Source: Lumbricus rubellus
Lineage: Eukaryota > Annelida > Clitellata > Crassiclitellata > Lumbricidae
Reading direction: 5' to 3'
DNA: 64,000 nt
NCBI GenBank assembly: GCA_945859605.1
Contig: OX243825.1
Coordinates: 30,447,829 to 30,511,828, forward strand
In this document: positions 55,980 to 64,000 of the stretch, piece by piece
Numbering within the stretch: the stretch's first letter is position 1
Layout: each line of letters begins with the position of its first letter
Program-made: the position numbers and the translations under genes
The notes under the pieces: generated by a model
The model's input: only the letters and a program-made list of their open reading frames with translations
What the model was told of the DNA's origin: nothing
Databases searched by the model: none

Positions 55980-56300
55980 ACCAATTATACATGCGAGATT
56001 ACCGTAACGAACAGACAGACCAACGATCGCGAGAGACGGACAGATAGGCTACATACATAGGCAGAGAGACAGATAGAGACAGAGACAAACAGAGACAGAC
56101 ACACGCCGACAGGCAGCTTTCCTTAGAGTATGTATAAAGTGAATTTTTGAAAGTCGACACACATAGCCTATAGAAGCAACGATGAATTTGCAATCTTGAA
56201 TTGTAATAATTATAGGCCAAAAGACCTGCGGCCAATACACAACAGACAGACACATGAGTAGACAGTCAGCGTTAAAAGCTAAGACTAGAACCAATAGGCT
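55980..56300. repeat. GACAGA microsatellite in duplicated flank
   Basis: AGAGACAGA/CAGACAGA-type tract (56030-56105), matching 61555-61620 downstream of K. The surrounding DNA matches too, so it belongs to the duplication unit. Confidence 0.7.
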
Positions 56301-56645
56301 ACCAGAACAACCCTCTGTCTCCGTATAACTCTTCGGTATTCTGCTCTAGGAATCCATCTTGAAATATCAAATCACAATAAAGTGCCATGAATATAATTGT
56401 GCAATAACTGCAAAATTTCTTAGGTCCAGTATTATATGGTGAAATTCTGTTGTCACTTAGAAGAAAACAAAACGAGTCAGTTCATTAATATCTTCACATC
56501 CGATCATTTATAGCACCCATATTAAAACGTTGACAACATAAAAATGCTTGTAGAATGCAGTAGTGGACGACCGCCAGACTGCGATTACATTGCGAAAGAA
56601 AGTATATTTAAATGCAAAAAAAATATATATATAACTGCCTGATAA

Positions 56646-58265
56646 CTAATCTGCATTAGGCCTATCTGCCTGTGGAATGTAGCTTAAAAGATGAATTTCG
56701 AATAGTTCAAGAAATGTGTTCCTTTGAGGATCGTCAAAATAGTGTTGATAGCAATGTTCCAAAAATTTCTCTTCGGAATCAAACATTTCAGAACACAATC
56801 CACAGCCGTAAGATCCAGAACTAAAGTCATCGATTTCATCGCCTCGACAAAAGTGATTTCTATAGGAAAGCCTTTCTTTTGGACTTTGTATTTTACTCGG
56901 TCTGGGTGAAAGTTTTTGCAACCATCCTGATTCAGAAAATTCTCTTCCTTCAACACAATTGAACTCTTTAAACGACAAGTTAGAACTCATTCCTGAAGAA
57001 ATTGCAGAGCATTTGTCTGTTTTGTTTTCAGATGTCAGGTCGCAACTGCTTAGTTTTTCTTTGGTGTGTGTAATTGGATGACGTACCGCACGAACCCCAT
57101 GAGCAAATACATCATGGCATATATTGAACTCTGTAGGATGTGATTTTCTATGACGCTTTAGATTGCCATTCCAAGCAAAAGCTTTGCCACACAAACTGCA
57201 CTTGAACGGTTTTTCTCCAGTGTGGGTTGTTAAGTGACTTGTTAGATTATCACTTCGCGCAAATGCTTTTATGCATAAACTGCACTTATATGGTCTTTCT
57301 CCACTGTGGCTGATTGCATGTATTGTTAGACTCTGCTTTGCTGTAAATTTTTTGTGACATTGATTGCACTTGTATGCCTTTTCAATATGGTGGAGTATTG
57401 TATGTCGCTGAAGATTTTCGTTAGTTGAGAATGCTGTCTTACAAAGATTGCAAGTGTACAGGTTCTCGCCAGTGTGGCTTCTAGAATGGTAATCTAGGGA
57501 TCCTTTCATTGTAAACGCTTTGTTACATTGAATGCACACGTATGGCTTTTCTCCATTGTGGCTTCTTATATGGTATTGCAGATAACGTTTCATTGCAAAT
57601 GCTTTGAGACAATGATTGCATTTGTATGGCTTCTCTCCAGTGTGGATTCTTCCATGGTATTCCAGATATTTTTTCATTTGAAATGTTTTGGGGCAAAGAT
57701 TGCATTTGAAAGGTTTCTCTCCAGTGTGGCCTCTTAGATGGTTTTCCAAATATTGTTTTCTTGAAAATGCTTTTGGACAAAGATTGCATTCGTATGGCTT
57801 CTTTTCAGTGTGTAATCGTTTATGGTATTCCAGATACTGTTTCCTTGCAAATGCTTTGAGGCAATGATTGCACTTGTATGGTTTCTCTCCAGTGTGGTAT
57901 CTCTCATGATATTCCAGATTGCGTTTAATTGAAAATGCTTTGGGACAATGATTGCAATTGTATGGTTTTTCTTCAGTGTGAATTCTTTCATGGTATTGCA
58001 GATACTGTTTCGTGGCAAATGCTTTTGGACAATGACTGCATGTGTATGGCTTTTCTCCAGAGTGGTTTCTTCCATGGCTTTTCAGATGCTGTTTCCTTAT
58101 AAATGCTTTGGGACAAAGATTGCATTTGTAAGGCTTTTCTCCAGTGTGGCTTCTTCTATGGCAATCCAAATACTCTTTACTTGCAAATGCTTTTGCACAA
58201 AGATTGCACTCGTATGGCTTCTCTCCAGTGTGAATTCTTCCATGATATTTCAGATTATGTTTCAT
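56646..58265 (-). CDS. C2H2 zinc-finger protein J, 13 fingers, original start lost
   Basis: An open frame of 539 residues from an internal Met inside the first finger (TMKHNLKYHGRIH). Upstream, the leader ATG is still visible at 58401-58403, but a 1-bp deletion relative to K shifts it into a stop (TAA) after ten codons. Another TAA lies directly before CNHCPKAF. Thirteen complete fingers follow, one is degenerate (FNICHDVFAHGVRAVRH), then linker, YGCGLCSEMF ... LEHC terminal finger, NTFLELFEIHLLSYIPQ and DRPNAD. The body is perfectly open, so the 5' damage is either recent or bypassed by an unseen upstream exon or internal initiation. The GGC...GCC MITE lies 40 bp upstream of the old ATG. Confidence 0.7.
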   Translation of the reverse strand: MKHNLKYHGRIHTGEKPYECNLCAKAFASKEYLDCHRRSHTGEKPYKCNLCPKAFIRKQHLKSHGRNHSGEKPYTCSHCPKAFATKQYLQYHERIHTEEKPYNCNHCPKAFSIKRNLEYHERYHTGEKPYKCNHCLKAFARKQYLEYHKRLHTEKKPYECNLCPKAFSRKQYLENHLRGHTGEKPFKCNLCPKTFQMKKYLEYHGRIHTGEKPYKCNHCLKAFAMKRYLQYHIRSHNGEKPYVCIQCNKAFTMKGSLDYHSRSHTGENLYTCNLCKTAFSTNENLQRHTILHHIEKAYKCNQCHKKFTAKQSLTIHAISHSGERPYKCSLCIKAFARSDNLTSHLTTHTGEKPFKCSLCGKAFAWNGNLKRHRKSHPTEFNICHDVFAHGVRAVRHPITHTKEKLSSCDLTSENKTDKCSAISSGMSSNLSFKEFNCVEGREFSESGWLQKLSPRPSKIQSPKERLSYRNHFCRGDEIDDFSSGSYGCGLCSEMFDSEEKFLEHCYQHYFDDPQRNTFLELFEIHLLSYIPQADRPNAD

Positions 58266-58442
58266 GGTAAATGCTTTGGGACAATGATTGCATTAAATAA
58301 ACATTTCTGGCTTAATCTACATTCGGCATAATTCGACAGTATTCCAGATGTTGATTATGTGTATATGAAATTACACTGATTGTCTTTCTATGCTTTTGTC
58401 CATAATGGGTTTGCACCAATTTTAGTGATTAATATTTGTTTT

Positions 58443-58996
58443 GGCATACCTGGGAACGGCGGTCCCAAAATATAAAATTACAGAAATCGATAGGCTATCC
58501 CCTGAGAAGGCTTTAAACATGATGTGTGATGAAATAGAAGCTGGATGCATGCTGAAATACATCTCTGAAATCAACAATCAAGTTTCCATTTCTCAAGTTT
58601 AATTATCGTCAATTCAGTTTCTATTTCACCTATACTTAAGGAACCTTCATCCAGCATCCATTTAACTTATTATGTCTATCATCCAGGTTCTATTTCTCAA
58701 CCGTTCAATTCATCAATCCAGCTTCTATTTCAGATCTAAAATACCTTCATCCAGCTTATATTTCACTTGCGTTTTTTTCATCAATCCACCTTCGTTTCAC
58801 CTGTTTAAGGTCTTCATCCAGCTTCCATTTCTGAATTGCTTTCTCATTATTCCGGCTTCAATTTCGTTTTATAATTGTGGAGTGCAAAAGAAACCGCTTC
58901 TATGCGCCCATCCAATACACTGCACTATTACGACACGTCATGTTGATTTACCTAATGTTATAATTTGGGACCGCCGTTCCCAGGTAGGCCTATGCC
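58443..58996. mobile_element. MITE with GGC...GCC ends
   Basis: GGCATACCTGGGAACGGCGG at the left and the complement at the right (554 bp). The right TIR is interrupted by TAGGCCTA at 58985-58992, where the 38344 copy has TA. The interior is GCTGGAT minisatellite. Its immediate flanks do not show a clear 8-bp duplication. Confidence 0.82.
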
Positions 58997-59152
58997 GTCG
59001 TTTGCTTATAGGCCTATTGATATATTCAATAGAATAGACCAGATTCTTTAATTATAATATATTTCAAAACTATCTTTGTACGTAAAGGCGGATCAGAGCA
59101 AGTCTTATCCGGTTGCATTCAAATATACAAGCCGTTTATAATAATTATTTCG

Positions 59153-59588
59153 AAGTGACTAGCGGACCGCCAAGCGGCCGTCGAATCTCAAATACTAGCG
59201 GACCGCCAGTCACGTGTAACCTGTCACATGACGAGTCTTGATTCTTGAATATTGTTACAATGGCGGCAGTTACCGATAGTTGGTTTTATGTCGGACAAAA
59301 GTTTTCTTGTTTTAATGACTTATAAAATTACTAGAAACAGAGTAAGCAACCAATTTTTTTCGTGAGTGTTGGTTAGGTTCAGGTTAGGCGTCGTGAGGGT
59401 CGGTTAGGGTTAGTTTTAGGGTTTGTTTAGCCATTAGAAACTCTTGTGGATTGGTGTAAATAGAAAGCCTGGCGGCTTGCTAGTATTTCGTATTGGACGG
59501 CCGCCAGTCATGTGACTGGTTACACGTGACTGGCGGTCCGCTAGTATTTGAGATTCGACGGTCGCTTGGCGGTCCGCTAGTCACAGCC
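59153..59588. mobile_element. TIR element with long CTAGCGGACCGCC arms
   Basis: GTGACTAGCGGACCGCCAAG and then GTCGAATCTCAAATACTAGC are repeated as an inverted arm of about 75 bp on the right. The interior holds the TTAGGG-like segment (59385-59425). Flanking AATTATTTCG and AATTATTTTG may be the target duplication. Confidence 0.75.
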
Positions 59589-59794
59589 TAATTATTTTGG
59601 TAGCCGCAATTGATTCCTGCAATATTTTAACGTCTGTAAGGTGCATGAAGACTGAAAACAACATACAGCGTGTATAAACAACATTATAAATCCCACTTCT
59701 GTTTCAGTAAAAATTATTTTTATTAGACCGACTACTAATTTGCAAGAATTATATTCGTCATTCCGACTTGTAGGCTATCTGATAAAAATTTAAA

Positions 59795-59825
59795 CCTATT
59801 GACTAGGGCTATTCCAGAGGAAACT
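59795..59825 (-). promoter_or_regulatory. Putative ZNF promoter block (upstream of J)
   Basis: GACTAGGGCTATTCCAGAGG aligns with the conserved 3' half of the block. The E-box and E2F parts are not recognisable here. Confidence 0.35.
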
Positions 59826-59839
59826 GAATTTCTATTATT

Positions 59840-62180
59840 GTTATCATTTTCCTTTAGGCCTATTCAACACTGAATCTCCGGTTGACAGACCGCAACCGGT
59901 TACAGTGTAGGCTACAGTTAGGAGTTAGCCCATACAGTTGAAACAATAATTATTCACAAGAACGCAGATCACAGAATACAAAAAAATTAGCTGTAAGCTA
60001 CTAACTGAACAGACAGCCTGCATTATTGCCCCCTATTTCCATTATAAGCCCTATCTGTCATTCGCGATTGTTTTTTTGAAAAATAGTAGCCTAGGCTCAT
60101 CGTGACCCATCAAATTCTGTAGGCTACTTGGTGCGTCTTTAAAATATTTTATTGTGGCGTGATATTTGAGGTGGCAAGCGATCTTCACGACGGCGTTTGT
60201 GTTTTTTGCTTTATGGAGATTCTACGACAATTTTATCAATCACTAGGCCTATAGGCTAACAGTGTAGCCTAACTCGACGTTACGGAATACGGTTGCCAAA
60301 AAATGTGGGTAAACGACTAAACGTGACCTTATAAATGGACATTGGTAGCCTATTCTTCGACGGCAGATGCCCTTTATAGGCCTAATGTCCATCTTATGTG
60401 TGCGCTCAGACAGTGTTGCCACAGCTGGATTTTTTTATAGGTTATTACATAGGGCCTACGGGGGTACTATAATTTTAAAATTTTGCAATCGTTTACCATA
60501 CGTAGCCTATTTACAACGTAACCTATGTAAATAAGACATAGACTATCTGCACGGAGAAATAATCATTTAGCCTACAGAGAAATTCAATGCAAAAGCCATG
60601 GGCATAGCCTACATAAATTTTTGTAGCACCAAATTTCATCTGCATTTCGCTGACGTCAGCTAGACAGCGATTCTCAGTGCAGAATTTACATCAACTACAC
60701 CGTCCTATCTAGACATTATAATCTATTCAGTTGAGTTCAATCACTGTTAATGAAGGACTTGGCGGTCGTCTACATGTAAGTGTAAGCAGATACCGTGAGT
60801 TATTATATCACATTGGCAAACTGAATGTAAAATAACACATTCAGACCTATAAAAGGTGTAATAAATTATAGTTCAGACGAGACACGGACAAAAACCCCTC
60901 CCCATGTACAACCCCCCCAAACCCCTCTCCGGGTAGAACATAAATAGAAATTTCTAAAGATAGGCTAGACAAGAAGAAATAGGGAAGAGTTATTCATACT
61001 GAGGCGTCTGGCGGGACAGAAGCTATAGTATGTCTAATTATAATTATTATCGTGATAATCGTCGAACGATACATTTCGTTGATTCTGCACATCTAGCAAA
61101 AACCAGGAGCGCCTGCAGTTAGGCCTACAGACAGAGACAGGGGAGCAAAGTAACATATTATGTTGACATAGAGAAAGAGAGATTACAATGTTCGTCCATG
61201 TGAAATTCTCCTCCCAGATACATTCGCAAGTCACGTAGGGTACATTTGGCGATAGAAGCTTTAACACAGACTGGATTCAAGATCATGTATCGCATACGAT
61301 GTCAATGTGTCCCACGGCGAGCATAATTTTGTCATCATCGTAGAAATGGATCTAGACCACAGAAAGCATGCATTGTGGAGTAGCATGTTTCTGTATAACT
61401 CTTCGGCATTCTGCTACAGGAAGCCATTTTTAAGCATCGAATCAATATAAAATGCTAGGCTACCAAGCTGATCCATGTCATGCGGTTGAAATCATTTCGC
61501 GTCCAAACAGGGAGTACCATTCTTCTTTCACATGCGAAATGACCATAACAGAGAGATACAGACAGCGAGAGAGACAGGCATAGACATAGACAGAGAGAGA
61601 AACAAACACAGACAATATTATGCAGACAAGCAGGCTTGCTGTCATAGATAATAGATATTCTTAGAGTGTGTGTAAAAGAGAACTTTAAAATTCAATAAAC
61701 AGATAGACTTTATGGTGAGTTGTAATTTGAACTGTAATAACCAAGACCTATAGAACCGCGGTCAATAGACATTAGACAACAGGCAAAAACACATGACTAG
61801 ACAGTCAGTTCTATAGGACGACTACCAGAACAACCAAATGTTTCTGTATAACTCTTCGGCATTCTGCTACAGGAAGCCATTTTTAAGCATCGAATCAATA
61901 TAAAATGCCATGCATATTGACAATAACTGCAACAGTTCATAGACAGTTTTTTGTTGCTGCCAATTTTGTCACTTAGGCCTATGCCAAAACAAAACGAGCC
62001 AGATCATCATATTCCCATCGGTTCATTTAATGGCTTCCATAATAATCCGTTAACAACCTATTATGATAGTAAAATGTGGTATTGGTCGACCGTGAAACTG
62101 AGATGACCACTTAAGGAAAGAAAATTTTAAAAGAATATGTATGTACTTAAACGGAACAGGCAACGATTACTGCTTTAAAA
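59840..62180. other. Flank between J and K (duplication unit)
   Basis: 60480-60810, 61040-61110, 61385-61460 and 61840-62180 each match DNA downstream of F, J or E. TCTTCGGCATTCTGCTACAG and the following 60 bp occur twice (61393 and 61849), a local duplication. No gene seen. Confidence 0.55.
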
Positions 62181-63869
62181 CTAATCTGCAATAGGCCTAT
62201 CTGCCTGCGGAATGTAGCTTAAAAGATGCACCTTGAATAGTTCAAGGAATGTGTCCTTTTGAGGATTGTCAAAATAGTGATTGTAGCAATGCATCAAAAA
62301 TTCCTTTTCAGAATCAAACAATTCAGCACACAATCCACAGCCATAAGATCCCGAACTAAAGTCACTGATTTCATCACAAGGATTGAACTGATTTTCAGAA
62401 GAAAGGTTTCTTTTTGGACTTTGGATTTTACTCTGCCTGGGTGAAAGTTCTTGTACACATGCTGATTCGGCCAAATCTCTTCCATCAACACAGTGTACGT
62501 CTTTACCGCATAAGTTAAATCTCATTCCTGAAGAAATTCCAAAACATTTGTTCGTATTGATTTCACAGAATCCACTCCCGCACGAGTTTTCCGCAACCTG
62601 TGTTCCCAAATTATGCATTTTTACATTGGTACTCAACTCATATGCATTGGCAATAGGATCGCATCGCTTTAGTGCATCTCTGGCGTGGGTGTTTACATGA
62701 TGTGCCAGATGATGCCTATGAGCAAATACTTCATGACAAACATTGCACTTGTGTGACGTTTCCACAGTAGGTCGATGTGTTTTTGTATGGCGATTTAGTC
62801 TACCATTCGATGCATATGCTTTCGTACACAATTTGCATTTGAACGACTTTTCACTAGTGTGGGTTTTCAAATGGCATGAAAGATTATCATTGCGTGCAAA
62901 GGATTTTATGCATAAATTGCACTTATATGGTTTTTCGTCACTGTGGCTTCTTGCATGGTATTTCAGATATTGTTTCAATGCAAATTCTTTGTTACATTGG
63001 TTGCACTTGAAAGGCTTCTCATCATTGTGGATCATTTTATGTCGCCATAGACTTGGTTTCGATGAAAATACTTTCTGACAAAGATCACAGTTGAATGGTT
63101 TCTCACCAGTATGAATAATTGTATGGCTTTTCAGAGTGTGTTTCGCTGAAAATGCTTTGTGACATTGATTGCAAGTGTACGGCTTCTCTCCAGTGTGGAT
63201 TCTAGTGTGGACTTCCAGGGATCGTTTCGTTGTAAACGTTTTGTAACATTGATTGCATCTGTACGGCCTTTCTCCACTGTGGACTCTTAAATGGTTTCCC
63301 AGATATTGTTTCATTGCAAATGATTTAGAACAGTGATTGCATATGTATGGTTTCTCTCCCGTGTGGCATCTTTCATGGTGTTTCAGAGTCAGTTTAACTG
63401 GAAATGCTCTGGAACAAAAATTGCATTTGTATGGCTTCTCTCCAGTGTGAATTCTTCTATGCGTTTTCAGATTTTGTTTGAATGCAAATGTGTTGGGACA
63501 AAGATTGCATTTATATGTTTTCTCCCCATTGTGGCTTCTTCTGTGGCATTCCAGATATTGTCTCCTTGTAAAGTCTTTTGGACAAACATTGCACTTGTAT
63601 GGTTTATTTCCTGAGTGAGTTCTTTCATGGTACTCCAGGTATTGTTTAAATGGAAATGCTTTTGCACAATGATCGCATTTGTATGGTTTCTCACCAGTGT
63701 GGTTTCTTCTATGGTATTCCAGATTATGTTTGCTTTTAAAAACTTTGGGGCAAAGATTGCACTTGTATGATTTCTCTCCGGTGTGGTTTCGTCTAAGCCT
63801 ATAGTATGTCCTCTGTTGATTCTGTTTATTTGATTTTACACTGATTGCATATCCATTTCTTCTCTCCAT
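62181..63869 (-). CDS. C2H2 zinc-finger protein K, 13 fingers plus atypical C-terminal finger
   Basis: An open frame of 562 residues from the ATG at 63869 (MERRNGYAISVK), chosen because E has the same leader; an in-frame TTG ten codons upstream is not a likely start. Thirteen canonical fingers run from about residue 35 to 398, and a fourteenth (KRCDPIANAYEL...) is degenerate. After a Ser/Pro/Lys linker comes the terminal finger at about residue 509 (YGCGLCAELF ... LMHC), then DTFLELFKVHLLSY and a DRPIAD end whose RP codons are a TAGGCCTA. No other effector domain is visible. Likely a functional nuclear nucleic-acid-binding protein. Confidence 0.92.
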   Translation of the reverse strand: MERRNGYAISVKSNKQNQQRTYYRLRRNHTGEKSYKCNLCPKVFKSKHNLEYHRRNHTGEKPYKCDHCAKAFPFKQYLEYHERTHSGNKPYKCNVCPKDFTRRQYLECHRRSHNGEKTYKCNLCPNTFAFKQNLKTHRRIHTGEKPYKCNFCSRAFPVKLTLKHHERCHTGEKPYICNHCSKSFAMKQYLGNHLRVHSGERPYRCNQCYKTFTTKRSLEVHTRIHTGEKPYTCNQCHKAFSAKHTLKSHTIIHTGEKPFNCDLCQKVFSSKPSLWRHKMIHNDEKPFKCNQCNKEFALKQYLKYHARSHSDEKPYKCNLCIKSFARNDNLSCHLKTHTSEKSFKCKLCTKAYASNGRLNRHTKTHRPTVETSHKCNVCHEVFAHRHHLAHHVNTHARDALKRCDPIANAYELSTNVKMHNLGTQVAENSCGSGFCEINTNKCFGISSGMRFNLCGKDVHCVDGRDLAESACVQELSPRQSKIQSPKRNLSSENQFNPCDEISDFSSGSYGCGLCAELFDSEKEFLMHCYNHYFDNPQKDTFLELFKVHLLSYIPQADRPIAD

Positions 63870-63882
63870 AATGGATCCCGCA

Positions 63883-63915
63883 TCAGTTTTGGTTGTCAAA
63901 GATATTTTCTTGCAT
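63883..63915 (-). promoter_or_regulatory. Conserved upstream mini-ORF before ZNF K
   Basis: MQENIFDNQN then TGA, ending 14 bp before the main ATG. It aligns with the mini-ORFs at 29476 and 3738. It may reduce translation of K, or mark an exon edge. Confidence 0.38.
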
Positions 63916-64000
63916 ATTCAGTTCTTTATCAGATTAAAATGATTCTTTAATACACTTGAAAAACTTTCCTTCTAGGCGGATCAAAAGGAAGTTCATTTGA

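Noticed and set aside
1848..63869. KRAB, SCAN, BTB, ZAD or SET domain next to the fingers
   Set aside because: I looked in the leaders and upstream flanks of B, D, E, J and K and saw none. An unlinked upstream exon cannot be excluded.

Overview
The window is metazoan nuclear DNA. It has large C2H2 zinc-finger exons, no operons, and about 38-40% GC by eye. It is full of non-LTR retrotransposon tails and small non-autonomous DNA transposons. Two things hint at a marine invertebrate, possibly an echinoderm: the foldback elements with about 15-bp terminal iterons, which resemble what I recall of sea urchin TU elements, and the style of the L2/CR1-like LINEs. I cannot fix the species.

The genes are a tandem cluster of C2H2 zinc-finger (ZNF) paralogues, all on the minus strand except one inverted broken copy. 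In order they are: A (720-1200, decayed), B (1848-3728, open), C (7165-10562, plus strand, broken by two transposons), D (14046-15808, truncated), E (27345-29450, open), F (33930-36340, broken by a LINE), G (42240-42920, decayed), H (43238-45380, a second divergent subfamily, frame-broken), I (50681-52175, broken), J (56646-58403, lost start) and K (62181-63869, open). B, E and K are the best candidates for working genes. Nearly all end in the same unusual domain: an isolated C2H2 finger of the YGCGxC...LEHC..H type, followed by an acidic tail around DTFLELFE.RLLSY. Each copy was duplicated with about 1-3 kb of downstream DNA. Most also share an upstream block carrying an E2F-like GGCGCGAAA, a CACGTG E-box and GGCTATTCCAG, which looks like the shared promoter.

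The spaces between the genes are almost solid transposon. I could define many elements exactly from target-site duplications (TSDs). hAT-like elements with 8-bp TSDs lie at 6055, 7419, 36527, 40400 and 49759. A family with 8-bp TSDs and ends related to GGTAAAC or GGTTAAACC lies at 6458, 18366, 19458, 21550 and 31099. A GGC...GCC family lies at 29736, 38344 and 58443. One TA-target element lies at 9088. Foldback elements with 9-bp TSDs and inverted terminal iteron arrays lie at 4651, 11249, 21054, 21643, 39704 and 46182. At 21054-25256 three elements are nested inside one another, and an empty-site copy of the middle one survives at 31099-31686. Many of these elements have the same minisatellite interior, built on GAAGCTGGAT or its complement ATCCAGCTTC.

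The most striking signal is not a gene. The motifs TAGGCTA, TAGCCTA and TAGGCCTA occur roughly a hundred times by hand count. At about a dozen places where a paralogous copy lies in the same window, that copy has a plain TA. These look like excision footprints of a TA-target transposon with a 3-nt GGC overhang. They have broken or altered several of the ZNF reading frames.
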